Source: Aquidulcibacter paucihalophilus (GTDB lineage Bacteria > Pseudomonadota > Alphaproteobacteria > Caulobacterales > Aquidulcibacteraceae). Taken from it: 64,000 nt of DNA. The stretch spans positions 1 through 64,000 of the forward strand of contig NZ_NCSQ01000174.1 of the NCBI RefSeq assembly GCF_002105465.1. Reading direction: 5' to 3'. Positions 9,198 through 17,916 of this stretch are shown piece by piece. The translations under genes were made by a program, and so were the position numbers. The notes beneath the pieces are model-generated. The model searched no databases and was not told where the DNA came from. It saw only the letters and a program-made list of their open reading frames with translations. The first letter of the stretch is position 1. Each line of letters starts with the position of its first letter.

Positions 9198-9890
9198 ATG
9201 GACGCGGTAGCAACAGTAACAAGCTTTTCCTTCCTCGATTTGTTCCTCAAAGCCGATTGGATCGTAAAGTCCGTCATGATTGGCTTGGCTTTGGCTTCGG
9301 TCTGGTCATGGGCAGTCGCGATCGATAAATGGTTGCAAATCCGCAAGCTGGAAGCCGGAGCCCGCGTTGTTGAAGCTGCCTTGGCTGAAGGTCGCGGGAT
9401 TGATGCCATTGAGGATAGCGCCAAGCCAGGTGATGCCATGGCCCGGGTGGTTGCTGTGGGCATGGCTGAAGCCCGCCTTGCGCGCCGCATTCCCAACCAA
9501 ACCGAAGTTGGCTTAGGCCGGGCGATTGAGCGCATGGAACGGGTGATGCAAGCAGCCACCGCACGGGAAATGGCGCGTGCTGAACGCGGCCTTGCGATCC
9601 TGGCGACGATTGGGTCCTCAGCCCCCTTCATCGGACTATTTGGTACCGTTTGGGGCATTATGAATGCCTTCCGTGGCATCGCCCAATCGCGCGACACCAA
9701 TTTGGCCGTGGTCGCGCCTGGTATTGCAGAAGCCTTGTTTGCCACGGCACTTGGCCTTTTGGCCGCAATCCCAGCGGTGATTTTCTACAATTGGCTGGCA
9801 GGCAGCTTAGACCGCTTTGCCACCCGTCTGGACGCGCTGAGCGATGATGTGATCGCGCGGGTTTCCCGCCGCTTGCAGGACCCGAACTAA
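9198..9890 (+). CDS. tolQ: Tol-Pal system proton channel subunit TolQ
   Basis: Inner-membrane protein that, with TolR, uses the proton gradient to energise TolA for outer-membrane constriction at division. The 230 residues have the ExbB/TolQ layout: an N-terminal membrane helix (about 20-42), a cytoplasmic region with GLGRAIERMERVMQ, then two C-terminal helices beginning ATIGSSAPFIGLFGTVWGIM and NLAVVAPGIAEALFATALG. It starts at an ATG with GAGG at good spacing and is first gene of a compact tolQRAB-pal-cpoB cluster. Confidence 0.96.
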   Translation: MDAVATVTSFSFLDLFLKADWIVKSVMIGLALASVWSWAVAIDKWLQIRKLEAGARVVEAALAEGRGIDAIEDSAKPGDAMARVVAVGMAEARLARRIPNQTEVGLGRAIERMERVMQAATAREMARAERGLAILATIGSSAPFIGLFGTVWGIMNAFRGIAQSRDTNLAVVAPGIAEALFATALGLLAAIPAVIFYNWLAGSLDRFATRLDALSDDVIARVSRRLQDPN

Positions 9891-9891
9891 G

Positions 9892-10332
9892 ATGGCGGCC
9901 GGATTAGGAGCACGACGCGGAGGCGGGCGGCGTGGCCGACGGGGTCGACGCTTTATGGGCGACATCAACGTGACGCCCTTTGTGGACGTGATGTTGGTGT
10001 TGTTGATCATCTTCATGGTGGCAGCGCCTTTGTTGACGGTGGGTGTGCCGGTTGATCTGCCCAAAACAGAAGCCAAAAGCTTGCCGACCGAGCAAGAGCC
10101 GCTGACGGTCACGATCCTCGCCAATGGCCAGGTCTATTTGCAGAATGAAGTGGTGGCCTATGACCAATTATTGCCGCGTCTGACGGCTCTGGCCGGTGAA
10201 GGCTATGATCGCAGAATCTTTATTCGCGCTGCTGAGAAAGCCCCGTATGGGATTGTGATGCAAGTTATGGCTCGGGTGAATTCTGCGGGCTATCGCAATC
10301 TAGGCTTGGTGACCGACACGGTCGAGCAATAG
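9892..10332 (+). CDS. tolR: Tol-Pal system protein TolR
   Basis: TolQ partner, an ExbD-family single-pass inner-membrane protein with a periplasmic domain. The 146 residues carry an unusually basic and glycine-rich cytoplasmic start (GARRGGGRRGRRGRRF) followed by the signature MGDINVTPFVDVMLVLLIIF, which contains the proton-carrying aspartate. Only one base separates it from the tolQ stop, so translation is likely coupled. The internal ATG at 9955 (MGDINVTP) would give a shorter protein; the longer form is typical of alphaproteobacteria. Confidence 0.95.
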   Translation: MAAGLGARRGGGRRGRRGRRFMGDINVTPFVDVMLVLLIIFMVAAPLLTVGVPVDLPKTEAKSLPTEQEPLTVTILANGQVYLQNEVVAYDQLLPRLTALAGEGYDRRIFIRAAEKAPYGIVMQVMARVNSAGYRNLGLVTDTVEQ

Positions 10333-10348
10333 GATAGGCCCCGAGCGC

Positions 10349-11278
10349 ATGCGCGCCAGTGACCCCTCTTATGCCAGTCTGAAGTGGCAGGAACCTGGTT
10401 CCCTTGGGCCGGGCGTTGCTGTGTCAGCCCTTGTGCATGCGGGCATTATCGCGCTGGGTCTGGTCGTGTGGCAGAACCCGCCCGCCTTCACGCCCGAAGA
10501 CGTTATTCCGGTTGCTATTGTCGCCGATACACCCAGCGCCATTGGTCCAGAAACCGCGGCAGAAACGGTGCGAACCGGCGAAGAAAACAGCCCGTTGACG
10601 GTTGCAGAAGCACCCGTATCGGATACGGCACCCACCCCAGAACCTACACCTCAAGAAACCCCTACCCCGCCAGCGGCGCCGGCATCACAGCCTGCGCAAA
10701 AGGCGCCGCCACCCAAGCCTGCCCAAAAAGTAGCAACACCCCAGCCAGCACCAACCAAGGCGAGCACGCCCAAAACATCGCCAAACCAACCCGCGCCCAG
10801 CCTGCCAAGCAAAGCCAAGACCACCGCACCGGCGAGACCCGAACCAGCCTTTGACTTTGCCGCCGCCAGTGCCGCTGCCAGTGGGGCTGATTCAGGTGGG
10901 CGCAGAGCGCCCAAACTTGCCGCAGCAGGCCAATCTGCCAAGCAAGGTCGCGCCGGGGGCGGCACGCTGCTGGCAGGCGATCTTGAATCCGCACTTCGGG
11001 CGCAAATTTATGAATGTTGGCGCTTACCGGCTGAAAATTCGCCCCGCTTAGTGGTCACCCTGCAAATCGAGCTCAAGCCCGATGGGTCGCTAGCCCGAGA
11101 TCCAAAACTCATCCGCCCATCCAGTAAGGCAGGTGCGGACAACAAGCTTTTGCTGGCGATTGAAGATGCGCTGCGCGCTGTCCGGCAATGCGCGCCATTT
11201 TCCTTGCCTGCCAATCGCTATGAACAATGGCGCTTGGTCAATTTTGACTTTGATCCCCGCAAGTCTGATCGGCCTTAA
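10349..11278 (+). CDS. tolA: TolA-like periplasm-spanning protein
   Basis: Links the TolQR motor in the inner membrane to Pal and TolB at the outer membrane. The 309 residues have one N-terminal membrane helix (GVAVSALVHAGIIALGLVVW, about 22-42), a long Pro/Ala/Lys-rich spacer (about 85-180) and a C-terminal TonB/TolA-like domain (LRAQIYECWRLP, LVVTLQIELKPDGSL, two cysteines). The spacer is of low complexity and the identification rests on this architecture and on its position between tolR and tolB. The gene starts 16 bp after tolR. Confidence 0.88.
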   Translation: MRASDPSYASLKWQEPGSLGPGVAVSALVHAGIIALGLVVWQNPPAFTPEDVIPVAIVADTPSAIGPETAAETVRTGEENSPLTVAEAPVSDTAPTPEPTPQETPTPPAAPASQPAQKAPPPKPAQKVATPQPAPTKASTPKTSPNQPAPSLPSKAKTTAPARPEPAFDFAAASAAASGADSGGRRAPKLAAAGQSAKQGRAGGGTLLAGDLESALRAQIYECWRLPAENSPRLVVTLQIELKPDGSLARDPKLIRPSSKAGADNKLLLAIEDALRAVRQCAPFSLPANRYEQWRLVNFDFDPRKSDRP

Positions 11279-11353
11279 CCGAAAGCTGTCCATAACGAAA
11301 AATTGTCTTTCCTTGCCGCAAAATATTCATCTTCTAGGGTCAAGAAACCGGTC

Positions 11354-12676
11354 ATGATATCGCACTCCCTCTCCTACCCGCCCCTGACCCGCGCAATCCG
11401 TGGGCTGATAACGGGTATTTTGCTTGCCCTCGCCTGCCTGACGCCGGCCTTCGCGCAACTGAATGTGAGCGTGACCGAGGGCCATCGGCGGCCCATGCCA
11501 ATTGCCATCTCGGATTTTTCGGGTCCCCATGGCAGTTCCATCGCCAATGCGGTCCGCGATAATTTGGCCCGCTCGGGCCTGTTCCAAGTGCAAAATCCAG
11601 ACTCCTTCTTGCAGCGCGATATGGATGTGAATGTGGCACCGCGCTTTGCCGATTGGCGTGTCATCAAAACCGAAGCGCTGGTGATTGGCCGCGGCAATTC
11701 AAGCGCTGGCCGACTGCGTGTGGAGTTTCGCTTGTGGGACGTTTATGGCGAAAGCCAGATGCTGGGCCTTGAGTTTTCGACAACCGATGAGAATTGGCGC
11801 CGCATCGCCCATAAGGTCTCAGATGCTATCTATCGGAGACTGACCGGAGAGGTTGGCTATTTTGATAGCCGCGTCGTTTTTGTTGCTGAAAGCGGTAGCC
11901 GCACCAATCGGGTCAAGCGATTGGCCGTGATGGATCAAGACGGGGCAAACCCAAGCTATTTGACCGATGGTACCGAGCAAGTGCTGAACCCGCGCTTCAA
12001 TGCGCAAGGCCAACAAATCGTTTATTCGGCTTTGACAGATCGTGGCATCAAAATCTGGGTCGTCGATATTGAGACCGGGCGCAAGGAAGCGGTGGCCATT
12101 CCCGGCAATATGGCGTTTGCGCCGCGCTTTACCCCGGATGGCCAGTCAATCATTTTCAGTGCAGATCGCGATGGCGATGTAGATGTGTTCATCAAAAGTC
12201 TCCGCACGGGCAAACTAACACAATTGACGCGCAATCCCGCGATCGACACCTCGCCCGACATGTCGCCCAATGGCGATCGGATTGTGTTTACCTCGGACCG
12301 CGGCGGCAGCACGCAAATTTATGCCATGAATGCCGATGGGTCGGGCGTGCGCCGCTTAACCTTTGGCGAAGGCCGTTACTCCACCGCCGTCTGGTCACCC
12401 AAGGGCGATTTGATTGCCTTTACCCGCCAATTAGGGGGGCAATTCCAGATTGGCGTGATGGCGGCCGATGGCTCCAACTTGAAGATTTTGGCAGAGGCCT
12501 ATTTGGTTGAGGGGCCGACTTGGTCGCCCAATGGCCGTGTTATCATGTTCCAACGCGAAGGTGGTCCAGGCCAATCCCCCAGCCTATGGACTGTTGATGT
12601 CTCTGGCACCAATCTTCGAAAATCCCCTTGGTCCGGTCCCGGTTCAGATCCGGGCTGGTCTGCGATCCTTCCCTAG
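11354..12676 (+). CDS. tolB: Tol-Pal system beta-propeller protein TolB
   Basis: Periplasmic propeller that binds Pal and the TolA C-terminus. From ATG at 11354 the 440 residues begin with a signal peptide ending in LTPAFAQ. An alpha/beta N-terminal domain ([19 protein letters not shown]) is followed by WD-like propeller repeats of the pattern [35 protein letters not shown] and [20 protein letters not shown] longer in-frame start at 11303 would put 17 charged residues ahead of the signal peptide and is rejected. The gap after tolA is about 75 bp. Confidence 0.96.
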   Translation: MISHSLSYPPLTRAIRGLITGILLALACLTPAFAQLNVSVTEGHRRPMPIAISDFSGPHGSSIANAVRDNLARSGLFQVQNPDSFLQRDMDVNVAPRFADWRVIKTEALVIGRGNSSAGRLRVEFRLWDVYGESQMLGLEFSTTDENWRRIAHKVSDAIYRRLTGEVGYFDSRVVFVAESGSRTNRVKRLAVMDQDGANPSYLTDGTEQVLNPRFNAQGQQIVYSALTDRGIKIWVVDIETGRKEAVAIPGNMAFAPRFTPDGQSIIFSADRDGDVDVFIKSLRTGKLTQLTRNPAIDTSPDMSPNGDRIVFTSDRGGSTQIYAMNADGSGVRRLTFGEGRYSTAVWSPKGDLIAFTRQLGGQFQIGVMAADGSNLKILAEAYLVEGPTWSPNGRVIMFQREGGPGQSPSLWTVDVSGTNLRKSPWSGPGSDPGWSAILP

Positions 12677-12736
12677 TAGCTTCACCTGTCACCTTCGACC
12701 CTAGCCTTTGACCATCCTTCATCCTTGGAGCCTGTT

Positions 12737-13381
12737 ATGACCCCTTCGAAAAGCCTGATCCCGCAAGTCTCCGGTGCAAAGATTCGTTCGCTCTCCTTCA
12801 TGCTGGTCTCCAGCATTGCTTTGGTAGCCTGCGCCAGCACGAAACCGGCCCAGCCAATCGTGCCAGAAACGGTCGCACCCGTGGCGAGCGCCAATGCTGA
12901 AGCAGCGCCAACGGTCGCGCCAACCGCACCTGCCGCCGCTAGCGGTGTAGCCTCAGCCCCCTTGGCTCCGGCTGCCCCTGCGCCTGACGCTGGCCAATCA
13001 GATGCGATGCGTGGGGGCGAGGCGCTGTCTCCGTTTGCCTCTATCGCCGAAGCAGGCGAGCGGGTCTTTTTCGAGACCGACCGCTTTGATCTAACAGACG
13101 AGGCCCGCGCGATCCTGACGCGCCAAGCTGCTTGGATCAGAGCCAATCCGGGCAAGCGCGTTTTGATCGCTGGCAATTGCGACGAGCGCGGCACGCGCGA
13201 ATATAACTTGGCCTTGGGTGCCCGCCGCGCCAGCGCAGCGCGCGACTTTCTAACCAGCCTTGGCATCAGCCCAGACCGGATTGAAACCGTCTCTTACGGC
13301 AAGGAACGCCCGATTGATGATCGTCCAAATCCAGAAGGCTGGGCCGTCAACCGGAACGCGCACACGATCCTGCTGGATTAA
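12737..13381 (+). CDS. pal: Peptidoglycan-associated lipoprotein Pal
   Basis: Outer-membrane lipoprotein anchoring the envelope to peptidoglycan. The 214 residues from ATG at 12737 (GGAG upstream) begin with a lipoprotein signal peptide with lipobox LVAC. An Ala/Pro-rich tether of roughly 65 residues follows, then an OmpA-like domain containing NCDERGTREYNLALGARRA, the meso-diaminopimelate-binding signature. Residue 2 of the mature protein is alanine (C-A-S), compatible with outer-membrane sorting by the Lol system, whose carrier LolA is encoded at 20.4 kb. Confidence 0.96.
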   Translation: MTPSKSLIPQVSGAKIRSLSFMLVSSIALVACASTKPAQPIVPETVAPVASANAEAAPTVAPTAPAAASGVASAPLAPAAPAPDAGQSDAMRGGEALSPFASIAEAGERVFFETDRFDLTDEARAILTRQAAWIRANPGKRVLIAGNCDERGTREYNLALGARRASAARDFLTSLGISPDRIETVSYGKERPIDDRPNPEGWAVNRNAHTILLD

Positions 13382-13383
13382 TC

Positions 13384-14256
13384 ATGGCCAGATTTCACCT
13401 CGCCCCTTCGATCAAGCGCCACCTGGCAAAACCCTCACGCGATGCGGCAAAGCCCCGCTTGTTGACTGGGGTATGCCTAAGCCTTTGGATGGTTGGGGCG
13501 GGCGTGATGGCGATGGCTGAACCCGTCTGGGCGCAGGCGCGCGGTGCAAACCCGCCTCCTGCGGCCAAGCCAAGCGGGCCGACCCCGGTCGTGATCCCGC
13601 CTGTTTCAGCCGAACCCATCTCGGCGCGCTTGATCATCCGCCTGGAACAGGTTGAGCGCCAAGCCGCTGAATTGACAGGCCGGATAGAAGTTCTCGAAGC
13701 CGAATTGGCCAAGCAGCGCGAAAGCCACGCCCAATTGGTGCGGGAACTCGAAGCCGAACGTGCCGCCAACGCAGCGCTGGCGAAAGCAGAGCCTGCGACG
13801 GTTGAGAGCAGCGCCCCCGTGCCAGCCGAAGCACAAGCCCTGACCGCAGAGCCTGCCCCACCGCCCAGCGCCGAGGCCTTGTTCAACGCGGCCCAATTGG
13901 CATTACAGCGCGGCGATTATCTGACGGCAGAAACCAATCTGAACACGCTGGTCAGCACATTTCCAACCGCGCCCGAAGGCATTGAAGGCCGCTGGCTTTT
14001 GGGAGAAGCCCGCTTCGTCCAGTCGGCATGGGGACCTGCAGCGGAAGCCTATTTAAGCTATTTAGATGCCGCACCTCAGGGGCAACGGGCCTCAGAATCG
14101 CTGGTTCGGTTGGCGGGCGCTTTTGGTCAATTGGGCAATTCGAAAATGCGCTGCCAAGCGCTGGCGGAATTTAGACGCCGCACGCCAAGTCCAGACCCAA
14201 CACTCAAGGCCCGGGCAGATGCCGAAGTGGCGCGGTCGCCATGCCCGACCACCTAG
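13384..14256 (+). CDS. cpoB: Cell division coordinator CpoB (YbgF)
   Basis: Periplasmic protein of the Tol-Pal cluster that coordinates outer-membrane constriction with septal peptidoglycan synthesis. The 290 residues show an exported N-terminus (hydrophobic stretch then AEPVWAQA), a trimerising coiled coil (about 80-135, LEQVERQAAELTGRIEVLEAE) and C-terminal TPR repeats (ALFNAAQLALQRGDYLTAETNL, AEAYLSYLDAAPQGQRASESL). It starts two bases after the pal stop and its 3' end overlaps tilS by 16 bases, so expression is coupled through the cluster. Confidence 0.9.
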   Translation: MARFHLAPSIKRHLAKPSRDAAKPRLLTGVCLSLWMVGAGVMAMAEPVWAQARGANPPPAAKPSGPTPVVIPPVSAEPISARLIIRLEQVERQAAELTGRIEVLEAELAKQRESHAQLVRELEAERAANAALAKAEPATVESSAPVPAEAQALTAEPAPPPSAEALFNAAQLALQRGDYLTAETNLNTLVSTFPTAPEGIEGRWLLGEARFVQSAWGPAAEAYLSYLDAAPQGQRASESLVRLAGAFGQLGNSKMRCQALAEFRRRTPSPDPTLKARADAEVARSPCPTT

Positions 14257-15422
14257 CGGCCAAAGGCGTGGAAACGGGTGCCTCTTGCCCCATCGACCAA
14301 GCCTTACCCGCCCTCTTCCGTAAGCTGGATGACTGGCACCAAGATTTCGGCGGCCCTTTCCTCATAGCCCTATCGGGCGGCGGCGACAGCATGGCCTTAT
14401 GCCACTTTGCCGGCACGTGGGCGAAGGCCCGCGGCGGCGCTGTGCATGCGGTCTCGATTGACCATGGATTGCGGCCCAGTTCGGCGGCAGACGCCGCCCA
14501 AGCCATCCAATGGGCTGAGGCGCTAGGCCTAACAGGTGAAGTGGTCCAGCTAGCCGAGAGGCCCGCCACAGGCGGTCTACAAGAATGGGCGCGCCACGCG
14601 CGCTACCAGGCCCTTGCCCAAGTTGCGGCCCGCCTCGGGGCAAAAGTGATCTTGGTTGGCCATACGTGGGACGACCAAGTGGAGACCCTTTGCTGGCGGC
14701 TTGCACGGCAAACCGGTTTGGATGGGCTGGCTGGCATGACAGAGCTGGCGATAAACCCCGGCGCAGATCCTGAAGCCCCAAACCTGCTCGCAAGGCCGCT
14801 TTTGGGGCTGAAACGGGCTGATTTACGCGTGTGGCTGAGCCGCAACGGGCAACACTGGCTGGAAGATGAGAGCAATCAGAATCTTGATTTTGCCCGCATT
14901 CGGACACGGAAACGGGTGCAAGCTATGGCCGCCCAGGGGGTCAATCTAGACCGGATTATCCGCCTTGCGGCCACGGCCGACGCGCTGCGCAGGCTCCAAG
15001 AACAAGCAACCCGGGCGCTTCTTGCACGCTGCAATTTGTCTAACTCCGCCACAGGCTGGCAGGTGGACGCGGCAGGCTTTTGGGATGCAGAGGCCGTGAT
15101 GGCCGAACGGGCCTTGGGCTGGTTGATCTATAGCCTTACCCCAGTTGATCGCCCGCCAGAGGCCGACAAACTCAGGCGTTTATGGAGCGCGCTTGCGGCT
15201 AATCCGCAGCGTGCACGAACTTTGGGCGGTGTCTTGTTTGTACAGCGAGGGGCCTATCTTCTGGCCAAACTGGCCCCGGTGCGGCGGGACCAGAGCCCCG
15301 CCAAAGGCCTCTCATCCCAGAGCCTATGGGCGCGTCTTTTTGCCGTTTCACGCCAACCACACGAATTTGTAACCCAATTAAATTGGATTCGCGCAGAAGA
15401 CGGGCTTACATCATTGGATTGA
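14241..15422 (+). CDS. tilS: tRNA(Ile)-lysidine synthase TilS
   Basis: Converts C34 of the CAU-anticodon tRNA(Ile) to lysidine using ATP, so the tRNA reads AUA. The 393 residues carry the PP-loop ATP-pyrophosphatase motif ALSGGGDSMAL (about residues 36-46), the SIDHGLRPSSAADA segment and a later RRLQEQ... C-terminal region. It overlaps cpoB by 16 bp and precedes ftsH, the conserved alphaproteobacterial order pal-cpoB-tilS-ftsH. The C-terminal tRNA-binding domain is shorter than in E. coli, as is usual in this class. Confidence 0.95.
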   Translation: MPDHLAAKGVETGASCPIDQALPALFRKLDDWHQDFGGPFLIALSGGGDSMALCHFAGTWAKARGGAVHAVSIDHGLRPSSAADAAQAIQWAEALGLTGEVVQLAERPATGGLQEWARHARYQALAQVAARLGAKVILVGHTWDDQVETLCWRLARQTGLDGLAGMTELAINPGADPEAPNLLARPLLGLKRADLRVWLSRNGQHWLEDESNQNLDFARIRTRKRVQAMAAQGVNLDRIIRLAATADALRRLQEQATRALLARCNLSNSATGWQVDAAGFWDAEAVMAERALGWLIYSLTPVDRPPEADKLRRLWSALAANPQRARTLGGVLFVQRGAYLLAKLAPVRRDQSPAKGLSSQSLWARLFAVSRQPHEFVTQLNWIRAEDGLTSLD

Positions 15423-15511
15423 ACGACTATGTTAGACTCACCCGCCCTGACATGAGGTGCTGGGTAGTTGATCATCCCCCACCGGGGCGGTGATTTCAGA
15501 AAGAGATAACG

Positions 15512-17431
15512 ATGAAGCTGCGCGATCTTGCAATATGGGGATTTTTGGCCTTGGCACTGGTGACAGTGTTCACCTTAATGAACCGCCCTTCCCCTTCTGC
15601 CTCCATGACGACGATGGCCTATTCTGCCCTGTTGGACGAAGTGGACAATGGGCGGGTGAAGGAAGTCACCATTGTTGGCGACCAAGCCCGTGGTCGTCTG
15701 CAGGATGATAGGCCTTTCGTTGCCATGGTTCCCGCTCAAGCGACGGATTTTGTCGCACGCCTTGAGAAGGCCAATGTCGAAATTCGCGCCGAATCTGTGC
15801 CACGCACGCCATTCTTGAGCGCGCTGATCGCGAACTTATTGCCCTTACTCATCATGGTCGGCCTTTGGTTCTTCCTGATGCGCCAAATGTCAGGCGGTGG
15901 CGGCAAAGGCGGGGCTATGGGCTTTGGTAAGTCCAAGGCAAAGCTTCTGACCGAAAACAAAAACAAAGTGACCTTTGACGATGTCGCAGGCATTGATGAA
16001 GCGCGCGAGGAATTGCAAGAAGTCGTGGACTTCTTGAAGGATCCTTCCAAGTTTCAGCGCTTGGGCGGCAAAATCCCCAAAGGTGCGCTGCTGGTTGGCC
16101 CGCCTGGCACGGGTAAGACCTTGACCGCGCGTGCGGTTGCGGGCGAAGCCAATGTGCCCTTCTTTACCATCTCAGGCTCTGACTTTGTGGAAATGTTTGT
16201 GGGCGTCGGCGCAAGCCGCGTGCGCGATATGTTTGAGCAAGCCAAGAAGAATGCGCCTTGCATCATCTTCATTGACGAAATCGACGCGGTCGGCCGCCAT
16301 CGCGGTGCCGGTCTTGGCGGCGGCAATGACGAGCGAGAGCAGACTTTGAACCAGCTTCTGGTCGAGATGGACGGTTTTGAAGCCAATGAAGGCATCATCA
16401 TCATCGCTGCAACCAACCGCCCTGACGTGTTGGACCCAGCGTTGCTGCGTCCCGGCCGCTTTGACCGTCAAGTCACCGTCGGTCTGCCCGATATCTCGGG
16501 CCGCGAGAAGGTTCTGAAAGTCCATATGCGCAATGTGCCACTGGCGTCTGATGTGGATGCCAAGACCATCGCCCGCGGTTGCCCTGGCTTCTCGGGTGCG
16601 GACCTGATGAATCTCGTCAATGAAGCGGCCCTGTTGGCTGCCCGTCGTGGCCGCCGCTTGGTCACCATGCAAGAGTTCGAAGACGCCAAGGATAAAATCC
16701 TGATGGGTGTTGAGCGCAAAACCATGGCGATGACGACCGAAGAAAAGAGCCTGACGGCCTATCATGAAGGCGGGCATGCTTTGGTGGCTTTGACCGTTCC
16801 CCATACCGACCCTGTCCATAAGGCCACCATCATTCCACGTGGCCGCGCCTTGGGCATGGTGATGCAATTGCCCGAGCGGGACAAATTGTCCTTCAGCTAC
16901 CGCCAAATGATGAGCCGCTTGGCCGTGATGATGGGTGGTCGTGTGGCCGAGGAATTGGTTTTCGGGAAAGACGCCATCACGTCTGGTGCCTCGTCAGACA
17001 TCGAGCAAGCCACCCGCTTGGCGCGCGCCATGGTTACACGTTGGGGCTTCTCCGACGAATTGGGCACGGTTGCCTATGGGGAGAACCAAGAGGAAGTCTT
17101 CTTGGGCCATTCAGTCTCGCGCACCCAGAATGTGTCGGAAGCGACCGCCCAAACCATCGACAAAGAGGTTCGCCGCTTGGTCGAGTGGGGCAATGCCGAA
17201 GCAACCCGCATTCTGACAGAGCGCCGGGCCGATTTGGAAATCTTGGCGCAAGGCTTGTTGGAATATGAAACCCTGTCGGGCGAGGAGATCAAGATCTTGC
17301 TCGAAGGTGGCTCAATCAAGCGTGATGACGCCGTCACACGGCCACCGGCCGGGCCTTCTTCGGCTTTGCCAACCATTGGCAAGAAGAGTGGCGGGACAAC
17401 CTCCACCGGTCCTGAACCTTCCCCGGCCTAA
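15512..17431 (+). CDS. ftsH: ATP-dependent zinc metalloprotease FtsH
   Basis: Hexameric membrane AAA+ protease degrading misassembled membrane proteins and short-lived regulators such as RpoH. The 639 residues show two membrane helices (about 7-22 and 101-122) flanking a periplasmic loop, Walker A GPPGTGKT (196-203), Walker [12 protein letters not shown] (251-261), the second region of homology ending in RPGRFDR, and the zinc motif HEGGH at 418-422. The C-terminal tail is Pro/Ser/Gly-rich. AGAAAGAGA precedes the ATG. A strong terminator follows directly after the stop. Confidence 0.98.
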   Translation: MKLRDLAIWGFLALALVTVFTLMNRPSPSASMTTMAYSALLDEVDNGRVKEVTIVGDQARGRLQDDRPFVAMVPAQATDFVARLEKANVEIRAESVPRTPFLSALIANLLPLLIMVGLWFFLMRQMSGGGGKGGAMGFGKSKAKLLTENKNKVTFDDVAGIDEAREELQEVVDFLKDPSKFQRLGGKIPKGALLVGPPGTGKTLTARAVAGEANVPFFTISGSDFVEMFVGVGASRVRDMFEQAKKNAPCIIFIDEIDAVGRHRGAGLGGGNDEREQTLNQLLVEMDGFEANEGIIIIAATNRPDVLDPALLRPGRFDRQVTVGLPDISGREKVLKVHMRNVPLASDVDAKTIARGCPGFSGADLMNLVNEAALLAARRGRRLVTMQEFEDAKDKILMGVERKTMAMTTEEKSLTAYHEGGHALVALTVPHTDPVHKATIIPRGRALGMVMQLPERDKLSFSYRQMMSRLAVMMGGRVAEELVFGKDAITSGASSDIEQATRLARAMVTRWGFSDELGTVAYGENQEEVFLGHSVSRTQNVSEATAQTIDKEVRRLVEWGNAEATRILTERRADLEILAQGLLEYETLSGEEIKILLEGGSIKRDDAVTRPPAGPSSALPTIGKKSGGTTSTGPEPSPA

Positions 17432-17441
17432 CCCCAACAAA

Positions 17442-17468
17442 CCCCTCCCAAATTGGGAGGGGTTTTTT
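17442..17468 (+). terminator. Rho-independent terminator after ftsH
   Basis: CCCCTCCC (17442-17449), a 5-base loop, GGGAGGGG and six T form a textbook terminator 10 bases after the ftsH stop. It ends the tol-tilS-ftsH run and separates it from phhB. Confidence 0.92.
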
Positions 17469-17494
17469 GTAGGTGGCAGCTCGATGAGGACGAC

Positions 17495-17788
17495 ATGGCA
17501 CGCGATTTGACGAAATTTACCCCGGCAGAAGCCGTCGCTTCCCTTTCAGGCTGGCAAGAGGTTGCGGGGCGTGCCGCACTCGAAAAAACCTATCATTTTG
17601 CCGATTTCAAACAGGCTTTTGGATGGATGACGCGCGTGGCTCTCAAGGCCGAGCAGATGGACCATCATCCCGAATGGTTCAATGTCTATGCGAAGGTCCA
17701 TGTCCTTCTGGCGACCCATGATGCCGATGGGATCACGAATTTGGACCTGGAATTGGCCAGCTTTATGGATGCTTGCGCGGCGAACTGA
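17495..17788 (+). CDS. phhB: 4a-hydroxytetrahydrobiopterin dehydratase (pterin carbinolamine dehydratase)
   Basis: Recycles the pterin cofactor of aromatic amino acid hydroxylases. The 97 residues match the small PCD fold, with EKTYHFADFKQAFGWM followed by MDHHPEWFNVYAKVHVLLATHD; the His-His-Pro segment and the later His form the active site. The ATG at 17495 has GATGAGGA upstream. An upstream in-frame GTG/ATG extension would start inside the ftsH terminator and is rejected. No phenylalanine hydroxylase gene is nearby, so the partner enzyme is unknown. Confidence 0.93.
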   Translation: MARDLTKFTPAEAVASLSGWQEVAGRAALEKTYHFADFKQAFGWMTRVALKAEQMDHHPEWFNVYAKVHVLLATHDADGITNLDLELASFMDACAAN

Positions 17789-17873
17789 GACTCACGGCCC
17801 CTAATTTCAGAAAAAAAGAGTTAATTTAACTCGGTGATAACCACGCAAACCCTTTCTATCCCTTAGGACAATG

Positions 17874-17892
17874 GGGCCCCTTCGGGCCCTTT
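17874..17892 (+). terminator. Hairpin between phhB and ftsK
   Basis: GGGCCC (17874-17879), loop CTTC, GGGCCC (17884-17889) and TTT. Short T-run, so a weak terminator for phhB at best. An exact palindrome GAGTTAA-T-TTAACTC sits just upstream at 17818-17832 and could be a regulator site for ftsK. Confidence 0.5.
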
Positions 17893-17916
17893 GCTATTGG
17901 CTTATGGGATTGTGAC